This document shows, piece by piece, positions 24,189 to 33,315 of a stretch of DNA of 55,731 nucleotides. This DNA comes from F23-B02 sp963632825 (GTDB lineage Bacteria > Bacillota > Clostridia > Oscillospirales > Oscillospiraceae). The notes under the pieces were generated by a model. The model had not been told where the DNA came from. It did not search any database and saw only the letters and a list, made by a program, of their open reading frames with translations. The position numbers and the translations under genes were made by a program. Numbering within the stretch: position 1 is the stretch's first letter; every line of letters starts with the position of its first letter. The DNA lies in contig CAVGWF010000006.1 in the NCBI GenBank assembly GCA_963632825.1, forward strand, positions 1 through 55,731, read 5' to 3'.

Positions 24189-26576
24189 ATGAATAACGGT
24201 TTTGAAACAAGATATCTTGAAGCAAGAAAAAATGTAATAGAGAACGAATTTGCCGCGCTGAATCCCATGCAGAGAAAGGCTGTCATGGCGACACAGGGAG
24301 CGCTGCTTATCCTTGCGGGCGCGGGCAGCGGCAAAACAACGGTGCTTATAAACAGGATCGCAAACCTCATGCGGTTCGGCAGAGCGGGAGACTGCACAGA
24401 GCTTCCGGAAAATGCCTGCGAGCATGACATTGAGGTCATGTGCCGCGGCGGCGACGAGGCGAGAGCCAAAGCCGCATTTGAGCCCGTCGAGCCGTGGAGG
24501 ATACTTGCAATCACCTTTACGAACAACGCTGCCGACGAGCTCAAGTCGAGGCTTTCAGGCATGCTCGGCGATGCAGGAGCGGATGTGTGGGCTTCAACAT
24601 TTCACTCCGCCTGCGTGAGGATGCTCAGGCGTGATGCCGAAAGGCTCGGCTTTCCGAGAAGCTTCACCATATATGACACGGCCGACAGCATGAGTCTTGT
24701 AAAGCGCATTCTGCGCGATCTTGACCTCGACGATAAGAAATTCCCGCCGCGCATGCTGCTTTCCGAGATAAGCCGTGCCAAGGACGACGGGTGCTCTGCA
24801 CAGGAGTACCGTGCCCGTGCAAGGGCAAGCGGTGATATCCGCAGAGCGAAGATAGCCGAGATCTATGAGGAATACTCCCGCCGCGCATATGCTGCCGGTG
24901 CAATGGATTTTGACGATCTCATATTTTACACCGTAAAGCTGCTCGACGAAAATGAGGACATCCGTACATACTGGCAGCAGCGGTTCAAGTACATACTCAT
25001 AGACGAGTATCAGGATACGAACAAGCTCCAGTATCAGCTCGCCTCAAAGCTTGCCGAGGGCTGGGGAAATATCTGCGTTGTCGGAGACGATGACCAGAGC
25101 ATATATAAATTCCGCGGTGCAACCATAGAGAACATCCTCTCGTTTGAGGATGAATACAAGGGCTGCCGCGTTATCCGTCTTGAGCAGAACTACCGCAGCA
25201 CGGGCCACATTCTCGGTGCGGCTAACGCCGTTATCCGGAATAATGTCGGCAGAAAGGGCAAGGAGCTGTGGACAAACGGCGGCGACGGGCTTCTGCCGGA
25301 GCTTTATGTTGCCGACAACGAGCATGACGAAGCGCGCTTTGTCGCTTCTAAAATACTCGGACTGTACGGCAAGGGCTCGTCGTGGAGAGATAACGCGGTG
25401 CTCTACCGCATGAATGCCCAGTCCCACCAGATAGAGCAGGCATTCAAGCGCAACGGCATACCGTACAGGGTTTTCGGAGGCACGGGCTTCTTTGACCGCG
25501 CCGAAGTGAAGGATATGCTTGCGTATCTGTGCGTTATAGCATCTCCGAGCGATGACCTGCGCCTTGCAAGAATAATCAACAACCCTCCGCGCGGCATAGG
25601 CGCAAAAAGCGTTGAAGCGGCGGCAAGGATAGCTGCGGAAAACGGCAAATCGCTGTTTGATGTCATAAGACAGGCAGATCTGTATCCGGAGCTGAGCCGC
25701 TCGGCACCGCGCATGCTCCTTTTCGCGGGGATGATGAACGAGCTTATAGCGCAAAAAAACGAGCTTGCACCTGACCTACTGTATGATCAGCTCGTTGAAA
25801 GGACCGGCTACCTGCGTATGCTCGAGGAGAAAAACACCGTCGTGGACTCCGCACGAGCCGAAAATATCCGTGAGCTCAAATCGAGCATCATAAACTACAA
25901 GGGTGAAACGGCAGAGCCTACCCTTGAGGGCTATCTTGCCGATGTTGCGCTGTATACCGACATGGACAATTACGAAAAGGACGATGACTGCGTTGTCATG
26001 ATGACGATGCACTCGGCAAAGGGACTTGAGTTTCCCAATGTCTTTGTCGTGGGCTGCGAGGAGGGGATATTCCCCGGCATAAGGGCGATAGGTGAGCCCG
26101 ATGAGATGGAGGAGGAGCGCCGGCTTTGCTATGTGGCGATAACCCGTGCAAAAAAGTGCCTGTTTTTGTCTTGCGCAAGGCAGAGAATGCTCTTCGGCAA
26201 GACCACCGCGAACCGTGTCTCGCGCTTTATTGACGAAATACCGCCGGAGCACATAGAAAAACGCGGCATTCCCATGGGCTACGGCTACTCGGAAAAATCC
26301 AAGGTCGAGAAGGAGTATGCCCGCCGTGCGCCGTCGCCTGCCCAGCCCCGCCGCAGTGTTGCGCCTCCGCAGCGCTCTGCCGAGCCGAAGACGGCTGCCT
26401 CCGCCGCGCCTCAGTTTGCTGTCGGTGACAGAGTGCAGCATAAGGCATTCGGAGCGGGAACGCTCAGAAAGATGACTCCCATGGGGAATGATTATCTTAT
26501 AGAAATTGAATTTGACAGCGGTGCCGCAAAAAAGCTCATGCTGCGTGCCGCTGCACTGCATATGGTAAAGATATAG
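24189..26576 (+). CDS. pcrA: UvrD/PcrA-type ATP-dependent DNA helicase
   Basis: A 795-residue superfamily 1A helicase for repair and replication restart. Q motif LNPMQRKAV, Walker A AGAGSGKTT (residues 43-51), FTNNAADELKSR, motif II IDEYQDTN, motif III VGDDDQSIYKFRGA, LEQNYRST, and motif VI VAITRAKK. A C-terminal Tudor-like domain (VGDRVQHKAFGAGTLRKM) that binds RNA polymerase in PcrA/UvrD follows a Pro/Ala-rich linker. No ligA or rnpA neighbours. The ATG has no Shine-Dalgarno; alternatives downstream would remove the Q motif. PcrA is preferred by length and taxon, but a UvrD paralogue is possible. Confidence 0.93.
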   Translation: MNNGFETRYLEARKNVIENEFAALNPMQRKAVMATQGALLILAGAGSGKTTVLINRIANLMRFGRAGDCTELPENACEHDIEVMCRGGDEARAKAAFEPVEPWRILAITFTNNAADELKSRLSGMLGDAGADVWASTFHSACVRMLRRDAERLGFPRSFTIYDTADSMSLVKRILRDLDLDDKKFPPRMLLSEISRAKDDGCSAQEYRARARASGDIRRAKIAEIYEEYSRRAYAAGAMDFDDLIFYTVKLLDENEDIRTYWQQRFKYILIDEYQDTNKLQYQLASKLAEGWGNICVVGDDDQSIYKFRGATIENILSFEDEYKGCRVIRLEQNYRSTGHILGAANAVIRNNVGRKGKELWTNGGDGLLPELYVADNEHDEARFVASKILGLYGKGSSWRDNAVLYRMNAQSHQIEQAFKRNGIPYRVFGGTGFFDRAEVKDMLAYLCVIASPSDDLRLARIINNPPRGIGAKSVEAAARIAAENGKSLFDVIRQADLYPELSRSAPRMLLFAGMMNELIAQKNELAPDLLYDQLVERTGYLRMLEEKNTVVDSARAENIRELKSSIINYKGETAEPTLEGYLADVALYTDMDNYEKDDDCVVMMTMHSAKGLEFPNVFVVGCEEGIFPGIRAIGEPDEMEEERRLCYVAITRAKKCLFLSCARQRMLFGKTTANRVSRFIDEIPPEHIEKRGIPMGYGYSEKSKVEKEYARRAPSPAQPRRSVAPPQRSAEPKTAASAAPQFAVGDRVQHKAFGAGTLRKMTPMGNDYLIEIEFDSGAAKKLMLRAAALHMVKI

Positions 26577-26578
26577 CT

Positions 26579-27469
26579 ATGAAAAATATGAATAAGGCCG
26601 CAGTAGGGCGCATTGCGCTTATAGTCACAACGCTCATCTGGGGCAGCTCATTTGTTATCCTGAAATCCGCACTTGACAGCATAACTCCGCTGTGGGTGCT
26701 TGCTATCCGCTTCGGCGGTGCTGCCGCTATCATGCTCCTCGCATGCCTGCCAAAGCTCAAAAAGCTCGATAAGCAGTACGCAGCAGGCGGCGTTACCATG
26801 GGCGTCGTGCTGGCCCTTGCCTACATAGTTCAGACCTATGGACTGGTGTACACGACCCCGGGAAAAAACGCCTTTTTAACGGCTACCTATTGTATTCTCG
26901 TACCGTTCCTGTACTGGGCTATTGCAGGCAGAAAGCCAGATAAATTCAATGTTATTGCGGCTCTTGTGTGTCTTGCAGGCATGGGCTTTGTCTGCCTTAA
27001 CAGCGACCTCAGCATAAATGTCGGCGATATTCTCACAATATGCTGCGGACTGTTTTACGGACTTCACATTATAATAACGGCACGAAATGTCGAAAACCGC
27101 GACCCTCTGCTGCTTACAATGCTGCAATTTGCGGCCGGAGCACTCGTCTGCCTTGTAGGTGCCGCATTGTTTGAGCCCGTGCCGAGGGATATCCCCCCAG
27201 GCTCGTGGGCAGGCATCGCGTATCTTACATTCGTCTGCACCGGAGTGTGCTTTTTCCTCCAGACAATCGGGCAGAAATACACGCCGCCGTCTCAGGCAGC
27301 CGTTATCCTGACGCTTGAGTCTGTTTTCGGAACGGCAATATCGGTGGTGCTCGGCGAGGAAACGCTCACATTCAATATCGTGCTCGGCTTCTGTCTTATA
27401 TTCTTTGCGATAATAACCAGCGAAACCAAGCTTGAATTTTTACATAATATTAGCAAAAAGCGCAGATGA
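26579..27469 (+). CDS. EamA/DMT family permease
   Basis: A 296-residue inner-membrane transporter with ten hydrophobic segments in two EamA repeats: TTLIWGSSFVILKSALD at the start and GVCFFLQTIGQKYTPPSQAAVILTLESVFG in the second half, both typical of drug/metabolite exporters. The substrate is not predictable; amino-acid or metabolite export is common in the family. It begins two bases after the pcrA stop, so it is probably co-transcribed with it although functionally unrelated. Confidence 0.88.
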   Translation: MKNMNKAAVGRIALIVTTLIWGSSFVILKSALDSITPLWVLAIRFGGAAAIMLLACLPKLKKLDKQYAAGGVTMGVVLALAYIVQTYGLVYTTPGKNAFLTATYCILVPFLYWAIAGRKPDKFNVIAALVCLAGMGFVCLNSDLSINVGDILTICCGLFYGLHIIITARNVENRDPLLLTMLQFAAGALVCLVGAALFEPVPRDIPPGSWAGIAYLTFVCTGVCFFLQTIGQKYTPPSQAAVILTLESVFGTAISVVLGEETLTFNIVLGFCLIFFAIITSETKLEFLHNISKKRR

Positions 27470-27486
27470 GACTGCGCTTTTTTGCT
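27452..27486 (+). terminator. Terminator overlapping the end of the EamA gene
   Basis: AGCAAAAAGCGCAG (27452-27465) pairs with CTGCGCTTTTTTGCT (27472-27486). The 5' arm covers the last codons and the stop codon lies in the loop. Confidence 0.8.
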
Positions 27487-27532
27487 GTTTTGATGCAATA
27501 ATGTATTAAGCTCGCGGAAGTAGGTGATCCAA

Positions 27533-28186
27533 GTGATAAAGATCCTCATAGTTGAAGACGAAAAACCGATATCAAATCTCATAAAGCTCAGCCTCAGCAA
27601 ATCGGGCTACAGCTGCGACTGCGTTTACGACGGCATGAAGGCTGCGGATGCGCTCGACGGAAAGGTATACGATCTTGTGCTGCTTGATATTATGCTGCCG
27701 CAGGTCGACGGCTTTGAACTTATGGAGTATATTCGCCCGCTCGGAGTGCCGGTAATATTCATAACGGCGAGAAACTCTGTAGCCGACAGAGTGAAGGGAC
27801 TGCGCATGGGTGCGGAGGACTATATAGTAAAGCCGTTCGAGGTGCTCGAATTGCAGGCGAGAGTAGATGTCGTTTTAAGGCGGTATAATAAAGCCGACAG
27901 GGTGATAAGCATCGGCGGTCTGAGCATCGACACACAGTCCATGCAGGTATTCCGTGAAGGGAACGAAATAGCGCTCACCCGCAAGGAGTTTGATCTGGTT
28001 CTGCTGTTTGCCAGAAATCCCGGCACGGCACTTTACCGCGAGACGATATACGAACGCGTGTGGGGTGGGGATTACACCTGCGGCTCAAAAACCGTGGATC
28101 TGCATGTCCAGCGCATGCGCAAAAAAGTCGGCTGGGAGAACAGACTGCGTGCCGTTAATAAGGTCGGCTACAGACTGGAGGTGTGA
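27533..28186 (+). CDS. Response regulator, OmpR/PhoB family
   Basis: A 217-residue DNA-binding response regulator. Receiver domain: acidic pocket VEDE, phospho-acceptor Asp52 in LVLLDIMLP, Thr in FITARN, Lys in YIVKPFE. Winged-helix output domain: LTRKEFDLVLLFARNPG, VDLHVQRMRKKVG, VGYRLEV. I chose GTG 27533 because AAGTAGGTGATC upstream is nearly a full anti-16S match with correct spacing. GTG 27524 lies inside that site. It is followed directly by its histidine kinase. Confidence 0.93.
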   Translation: MIKILIVEDEKPISNLIKLSLSKSGYSCDCVYDGMKAADALDGKVYDLVLLDIMLPQVDGFELMEYIRPLGVPVIFITARNSVADRVKGLRMGAEDYIVKPFEVLELQARVDVVLRRYNKADRVISIGGLSIDTQSMQVFREGNEIALTRKEFDLVLLFARNPGTALYRETIYERVWGGDYTCGSKTVDLHVQRMRKKVGWENRLRAVNKVGYRLEV

Positions 28187-28187
28187 G

Positions 28188-29570
28188 GTGCGCTTCAGGC
28201 TCAAAATCACCGTTTGCATGATATGGCTGCTGTCGCTGTCCTTCGGCATAGGCGGAAGTCTTATGCTGTCAAGCTCGTTTAAATCCGCTCTGGAGCAGGA
28301 GAGGAATGCCGCCGAGAGCTCATACGACTTCCTTATAAAAACGGTGCAGCTTGTAAATACCATATCGTCTCTGCCCAACCGGTCAGATATTGCAGATGTT
28401 ATCGAACAATTAAACGATGCCGGCATGATAGGCTTCAGCTCAGTCTGCCTGTTTACCGGCGACGGGATAATATACCGCTCCGGAAGCCTTGAGACAGACG
28501 AGCTTTACGGCGGAAGCGGCATAAGCATTGAAGCTCTCGGCGACGGCAAGCTTTACTATAAGCTCAGCGGTGTCGTCAATACGGAGTCCGGGCCTATGTA
28601 TCTTACCGCACTTTGGGACATTTCCTCCGTGTACGAGATGCGCCATGAGCAGTATAAGACATACATGATTGTTTTTGGAGCGACCATTGCCGTGGGCGCC
28701 GTGCTGTCATACATTATGTCGAGGCTATTGACAAAACCGCTGGGCCGGCTGACAAATGCGACGAAAAAGCTCGCCTCCGGTGAGCTGTCGTACCGATGCG
28801 GCATGAGCAGCGGCGATGAGCTCGGTCAGCTTTCGAGAGATTTTGACGCAATGGCATCAAAGCTTGAGGATAGTATGGAGCAGATGCATGACACCGTGCG
28901 CCGTCAGGAGGAGTTTATGGGCAGCTTTGCGCATGAGCTCAAGACTCCCATGACCTCCATTATCGGCTATGCCGACCTCCTGCGCGGTCAGAGCCTTAAT
29001 GCGGAGGAGAGACTGGACGCCGCAAATTACATTTTCTGCGAGGGCAGGCGCCTTGAGAGCCTGTCGCTGAAGCTGCTGGATATTATGGTACTGAAAAACA
29101 CGGAGCTTGATCTGAAAAGCACATCTCCGGCTGAGCTTATTGAAAGCGTCGTGCAGTATCTAAGACCGTCTTACGAGAAGCGGGGGATAGCGATCAGCTG
29201 CTCGTGCGGCTCAGGACAATGCCTTTTAGAGCCTGATCTTGTAAAATCACTCATAGTAAATCTCATGGATAATGCGTATAAGGCCCTTGATAACGGCGGG
29301 AAGATAGACATAAGCTCAAAAATGCTTGCCGACGGATGCAGCATAACGGTAAAGGATAACGGACCCGGCATTCCTCCGGAGGCAATGGCACACCTGACGG
29401 AGGCGTTTTACAGGGCGGATAAGTCCCGCTCGCGTGCGCAGGGCGGAGCGGGACTTGGGCTTTCACTGTGCAATGAGATAGCAGGGCTGCATAAGGGCAG
29501 CATCAGCTTTGAAAGCAGCGCCGGCAAAGGCACCGGCGTAACGGTTGAACTTCACGGAGGTGCAGTATGA
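28188..29570 (+). CDS. Sensor histidine kinase
   Basis: A 460-residue membrane kinase. Two membrane helices (residues about 8-28 and 160-182) flank an extracellular region of about 130 residues with no family I recognise. Then a HAMP linker (RLLTKPLGRLTNATKKLASGE), a HisKA helix FAHELKTPMTSIIGYAD with phospho-acceptor His249, and the ATPase boxes NLMDNAYKAL, DNGPGIPPE and GGAGLGLSLC. The start is GTG 28188 with GGAGG six bases upstream. The longer upstream frame overlaps the regulator in another frame. The stop overlaps the next gene as ATGA. Confidence 0.93.
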   Translation: MRFRLKITVCMIWLLSLSFGIGGSLMLSSSFKSALEQERNAAESSYDFLIKTVQLVNTISSLPNRSDIADVIEQLNDAGMIGFSSVCLFTGDGIIYRSGSLETDELYGGSGISIEALGDGKLYYKLSGVVNTESGPMYLTALWDISSVYEMRHEQYKTYMIVFGATIAVGAVLSYIMSRLLTKPLGRLTNATKKLASGELSYRCGMSSGDELGQLSRDFDAMASKLEDSMEQMHDTVRRQEEFMGSFAHELKTPMTSIIGYADLLRGQSLNAEERLDAANYIFCEGRRLESLSLKLLDIMVLKNTELDLKSTSPAELIESVVQYLRPSYEKRGIAISCSCGSGQCLLEPDLVKSLIVNLMDNAYKALDNGGKIDISSKMLADGCSITVKDNGPGIPPEAMAHLTEAFYRADKSRSRAQGGAGLGLSLCNEIAGLHKGSISFESSAGKGTGVTVELHGGAV

Positions 29571-30340
29571 AAAGCATGGCTGCTGCAATGGCTTCAATAA
29601 TGATCGCTGTCTGCATCGGCTTCGGTATACCGCTTGCATCGGCAAAAATTCAGGATAATGCCCTTTTGAACGGCACCGAGAGCCTTGATAAATTCGAGGC
29701 GACGCTCGGCGCAGACGACAGAGACAGCGTAAGCCTTGCACAGAAATTTGCGCTTGTAAGCGTTAACGGCGGCATATATCTAGCCGACCTTTCGGAGGGT
29801 AAATATATGTCGGAGCCTCAGGCGGCGGAAAAGGTGCGGGAATATGCCGGAATGCTTGAGCAATTCGGCATAAGGTGCGTAGACCTGCAATCGGCCGAGT
29901 ATCAAGAGGAGGTCCCTCAGCCGATGCTCATCGTTGACGACTCCGACGAGCTTCCGTCTATAATAGTCTGGAGCGTGACCATATACGATGAAAACGGCAG
30001 CATGACATTCATGATCGACGATGAGACGGGCGTGCTGCTTGCGCTTAACTATTATGCAGACGATTACACCGGCTGGACCGAGGCGCAGCCCGCACATCCG
30101 GACATTGAGCTGCTGCGCAGCATTGCGGAAGCATTTGCCGCGCCGATAGGTGCCAGTATAAGCAGCATTGTCCCGGGGGAGAATGTCCGCCCGTATTATA
30201 CGGACTATATTTTCATAAAAGCCGTTTTTGCCGACGGGCAGGAGATAGGCGGTGAGAGCGATGACGAAAAGACAAGCAATGCCCTGCTGCTGCGCATATG
30301 CGATAAGGGCTACAGCTTTAATTACGAATTGCAGGGGTGA
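29567..30340 (+). CDS. Secreted protein of unknown function, coupled to a two-component system
   Basis: I do not recognise the family. The 257-residue protein starts with a signal peptide or N-terminal anchor (MKSMAAAMASIMIAVCIGFGIPLASA) and continues as a soluble extracellular domain, SIIVWSVTIYDENGS followed by MIDDETGVLLALNYYADDY, which reads like a PepSY/YcdB-like strand-turn-strand pattern. It overlaps the histidine kinase by four bases, so it is probably an accessory or target of that system. An adaptor that modulates the sensor outside the membrane is one possibility. The next gene is an amidase. Confidence 0.75.
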   Translation: MKSMAAAMASIMIAVCIGFGIPLASAKIQDNALLNGTESLDKFEATLGADDRDSVSLAQKFALVSVNGGIYLADLSEGKYMSEPQAAEKVREYAGMLEQFGIRCVDLQSAEYQEEVPQPMLIVDDSDELPSIIVWSVTIYDENGSMTFMIDDETGVLLALNYYADDYTGWTEAQPAHPDIELLRSIAEAFAAPIGASISSIVPGENVRPYYTDYIFIKAVFADGQEIGGESDDEKTSNALLLRICDKGYSFNYELQG

Positions 30341-30345
30341 TAGAA

Positions 30346-30948
30346 ATGAACCACGGAAAAAACCACGCATTGGCGGTGATAGCCGTGCTTGCAGCCGTTG
30401 CCATAATAGCGGTGGCGGCAGTAAAAGGTGAGGTGTTCGTAAATAAAAACACGGTGCGCGATGAGCCGGCACCGGATTGGGTCAATGTTCAGCTCATAAC
30501 GGTCGACGGTCACTCGCGCCGCGGGGTCAAGCTGGAGGAGATAAATGATATCGTCATTCATTATGTCGGAAATCCGGGCACCACCGCGCAGCAGAACAGA
30601 AACTATTTTGACGGCACCGAGAGCACGGTCAGCTCACACTTTGTCGTAGGACTTGACGGAGAGATCATACAGTGTCTTCCGCTGGACGAAAAGTCGTCTG
30701 CTACCAGTGAACGCAACCGCGATACCATTTCCATAGAGGTATGCCATCCCGATGAAAGCGGAAGGTTTACCGAGGCGGCATACGCCTCTCTCGTTCGCCT
30801 TACGGCGTGGCTCTGCGATACATACGGGCTGTCGGCCGAGCATGTTATCCGTCATTACGATACCTGCGGCAAGAAGTGCCCGTTATACTTCGTTGAGCAT
30901 GAGGACGCATGGGAGCGCTTTAAATCGGATGTTGACGCATCAATATGA
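30346..30948 (+). CDS. N-acetylmuramoyl-L-alanine amidase (Amidase_2/PGRP type), membrane anchored
   Basis: A 200-residue protein with an N-terminal helix (residues 8-27, uncleaved anchor or signal) and an Amidase_2 domain. Zinc ligands are visible: His in DIVIHYVGNPG, His in HVIRHYDTCGKKCP and Cys in the same block. SSHFVVGLDGEIIQCLP is the family strand. It should cut between muramic acid and L-Ala in peptidoglycan. The start ATG 30346 has AGGGG eight bases upstream. It is the fourth gene of the two-component operon, which suggests a cell-wall response. Confidence 0.88.
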   Translation: MNHGKNHALAVIAVLAAVAIIAVAAVKGEVFVNKNTVRDEPAPDWVNVQLITVDGHSRRGVKLEEINDIVIHYVGNPGTTAQQNRNYFDGTESTVSSHFVVGLDGEIIQCLPLDEKSSATSERNRDTISIEVCHPDESGRFTEAAYASLVRLTAWLCDTYGLSAEHVIRHYDTCGKKCPLYFVEHEDAWERFKSDVDASI

Positions 30949-30950
30949 CG

Positions 30951-30985
30951 AAAAAAGCACACAGGTTTTTAATCCTGTGTGCTTT
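30951..30985. terminator. Bidirectional terminator between the amidase and symporter genes
   Basis: AAAGCACACAGG (30954-30965) pairs with CCTGTGTGCTTT (30974-30985). On the minus strand it is followed by a run of six T, so it is strongest for the symporter gene. Confidence 0.85.
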
Positions 30986-31005
30986 CAGCTATAAGAGAAG
31001 AGAAG

Positions 31006-32298
31006 TTATGCCTCGATTTTATTTTCCGAATCCTTTGCAAGCTTCTTCTGGAGCCAATCCTTGCCGTTTGCGAAGCGCTCGACTATGAAGGATACAACAT
31101 AGTCGCCGGCTGCGTTTACCATGGTTGCGGGAGGATCAACGAGGTTTCCGATGGCCAGCGCGATGGGGAATGCGATAGCAAGCTGGTCAGGGAAGAACAG
31201 CGTGCACAAAACAAGCTCGCCGGTACCGCCGCCGCCGGGGATGCCGCTCATTGCGACGGAGGAGAACACAGCGACGATTATGGCAAGCACCGCCTGACCG
31301 GTGCCGAAGTCCATGCCGAAAATTCCGAACAGGAATGCGACCTTGATGATGGCGCTCATTGCCGAGCCGTCCATGTGCATCGTTGCACCGAGGGGAATGA
31401 CTATGTTTGAGACTTCCTTTGAAACGCCTGTTTCCTCGCATACCTCAAGGTTCGTGGGGATAGTAGCTACAGAGGAGCAGGTACCGAAGGACACGGCCGC
31501 CGGTCGGAACAGGTGCTTCCACATGACCTTTGAGCCGCCCTTGCCGCCGCCGAAGCGGGCATAGATCGGGAAGAAAATAAACATGTAAGCAAAGCACAGA
31601 ACGTAGTAGATGATGAGCGTGCGGCTGTAGTCACCGATGAGATCGGGACCGTAGGTCGCAACGAGATAGGCAAAGAAGCCGAAGAAGCCGATGGGAGCAT
31701 AGTAGGTGATGATCTTTACAACGTTCATGAGAACGGAAGTGAGATTATCGAGGAACCTTGCGACCATGCTGTCCTTTCCGCCGGTCATCTGAATGCCGAA
31801 GCCGAAGAAAATGGCGGCTATGATCAGAGGCAGTATCGCCTTGCGGCTCCACAGCTCACCGAAGTCGGGCTTGGTGAAGAAGTTGATTATCATATCGGTG
31901 ACGCTCAAGGTAGAGTCGACCTCGCCCGCGACGGCGGTATAGTCACCGGTGACGACGGGGAAGAACCTGACAACGACATACATGATAACGGCTGCGATAG
32001 CTGCGGTAACGAAGAAGGTGCATACGGTGATGCCCATGACCTTACCCGCACGCTTTGCGCTCGACATATTCGCAATGGCCGATGCTATCGAGCAGAAGAC
32101 CATAGGAACGACAACGCAGAACATGAGGTTGATGAAAACCGTTCCGATAGGCTCGAGAACGGTCGCACCCTTTGAAACAACCTCGCCCGAGGCATCCTTT
32201 ACAACCGGGTTGAGCGCACCGACGATACAGCCGCCGATAATACCGAGAAGCATGAATATTATAAAGCCGTATGATTTGAAAAATGATTTTTTTGTCAT
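31006..32298 (-). CDS. Dicarboxylate/amino acid:cation symporter (DAACS family)
   Basis: A 430-residue carrier of the GltP/DctA family taking up glutamate/aspartate or C4-dicarboxylates with Na+ or H+. Seen: eight membrane helices, the serine-rich hairpin SFGTCSSVATIPTNLE, the conserved helix-7 motif GATMHMDGSAM, and the second hairpin with AMSGIPGGGGTGELVL. Fumarase and malic enzyme downstream could use imported C4 acids, but this is inference. The start is ATG 32298 with GGAG eight bases upstream. A longer frame to 32316 has no site. It diverges from an AraC regulator. Confidence 0.92.
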   Translation of the reverse strand: MTKKSFFKSYGFIIFMLLGIIGGCIVGALNPVVKDASGEVVSKGATVLEPIGTVFINLMFCVVVPMVFCSIASAIANMSSAKRAGKVMGITVCTFFVTAAIAAVIMYVVVRFFPVVTGDYTAVAGEVDSTLSVTDMIINFFTKPDFGELWSRKAILPLIIAAIFFGFGIQMTGGKDSMVARFLDNLTSVLMNVVKIITYYAPIGFFGFFAYLVATYGPDLIGDYSRTLIIYYVLCFAYMFIFFPIYARFGGGKGGSKVMWKHLFRPAAVSFGTCSSVATIPTNLEVCEETGVSKEVSNIVIPLGATMHMDGSAMSAIIKVAFLFGIFGMDFGTGQAVLAIIVAVFSSVAMSGIPGGGGTGELVLCTLFFPDQLAIAFPIALAIGNLVDPPATMVNAAGDYVVSFIVERFANGKDWLQKKLAKDSENKIEA

Positions 32299-32330
32299 TA
32301 CACACACTCCAAACAATGATTTCTGAGAGA

Positions 32331-32359
32331 ATTATATTCAGAACTATTTGCCATGTAAA
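32331..32359 (-). promoter_or_regulatory. Promoter of the symporter gene
   Basis: Minus strand: TTTACA (32354-32359), 17 bases, TATAAT (32331-32336). Confidence 0.65.
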
Positions 32360-32372
32360 TTGACAATAGTGC

Positions 32373-32401
32373 TTGAAACATTGCAAATCGTGCTATATAA
32401 T
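32373..32401 (+). promoter_or_regulatory. Promoter of the AraC-family gene
   Basis: TTGAAA (32373-32378), 17 bases, TATAAT (32396-32401), close behind the divergent symporter promoter, so one bound protein could affect both. Confidence 0.75.
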
Positions 32402-32428
32402 GCCTGATAGTAACGATGCGGGGGTAGA

Positions 32429-33274
32429 ATGATGACAAAGCAGTATCAATACACAAACGACGGCTACCTGAACGAAAACTTCCGACTTTTTCATCTGAGG
32501 GATACCTCCGGTCAGGAGAAGGACTTTCATTTTCATGAGTTTGATAAGCTCGTGATACTTGTATCAGGAAGCGTGGATTACACCGTTGAGGGCACAACTT
32601 ACAGGCTTGAGCCGTGGGATGTGCTGCTCGTGCGTCATCATATGATACATAAGGCGGCGATCGACCTCAGCGTTCCTTACGAAAGGGTCATAATCTACCT
32701 TGATTCCGCGTATGTAGAGCGGTTTGCACCGGAGGCAGGGCTCATGGACTGCTTCACCGTTGCCGAAAAAAGGGGATACTGCCTTGTAAGACCGGCTCAT
32801 GACGGCATACCGGAGCTCAGAGCGGATATAGAACGGCTTGAGAGCGTTATGGATGACCGGCTTTTCGGCGGGGACATTATGCGCGGCACGATGCTTGCAC
32901 AGCTCCTTGTCAGAATAAACAGAATAACCCTCAGCGACACCGCAGGCGAGTCCTCCAAAGCCGGTGACGGCGGCAGAATAGCTCCGGCGCTGTCCTTTAT
33001 AAACGGGAACCTGACCGGAGAGCTCAGCATAGATGACATGGCGGCAATGTGCTACATGAGCCGCTATCACTTTATGCGCACCTTTAAGGCACAGACCGGC
33101 TGTACGGTACACAATTACATCCTCCGGAAGCGTCTGGTGCTCGCAGCGCGCCTTATCCGAGAGGGGATGGCGGCATCGGCGGCTGCAGTGGAATGCGGCT
33201 TTTCCGATTATTCGGCATTCCACCGCGCATTTACAAAAACCTTCAAGGTAAGTCCGGGAAAAATAAAGAAATAG
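32429..33274 (+). CDS. AraC family transcriptional regulator
   Basis: A 281-residue regulator with an N-terminal cupin sensor domain (FHFHEFDKLVILVSGSV, then RLEPWDVLLVRHHMIHK) and a C-terminal pair of helix-turn-helix motifs (LSIDDMAAMCYMSRYHFMRTFK and ASAAAVECGFSDYSAFHRAFTK), ending VSPGKIKK. The His pattern in the cupin could bind metal or a small ligand. Its divergent position suggests it controls the symporter, but no ligand can be named. GGGGG lies before the ATG. An ATG one codon later is an alternative. Confidence 0.92.
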   Translation: MMTKQYQYTNDGYLNENFRLFHLRDTSGQEKDFHFHEFDKLVILVSGSVDYTVEGTTYRLEPWDVLLVRHHMIHKAAIDLSVPYERVIIYLDSAYVERFAPEAGLMDCFTVAEKRGYCLVRPAHDGIPELRADIERLESVMDDRLFGGDIMRGTMLAQLLVRINRITLSDTAGESSKAGDGGRIAPALSFINGNLTGELSIDDMAAMCYMSRYHFMRTFKAQTGCTVHNYILRKRLVLAARLIREGMAASAAAVECGFSDYSAFHRAFTKTFKVSPGKIKK

Positions 33275-33284
33275 CATTATGTAA

Positions 33285-33315
33285 ACCGCAGGACATCAGC
33301 CTGCGGTCCTTTTTC
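33285..33315 (+). terminator. Terminator after the AraC-family gene
   Basis: ACCGCAGG (33285-33292) pairs with CCTGCGGT (33300-33307), followed by CC and five T. It overlaps the stop codon of the converging coat gene. Confidence 0.78.

Noticed and set aside
27524..27532. GTG 27524 as the response-regulator start
   Set aside because: It lies inside the extended Shine-Dalgarno, which points to GTG 27533.
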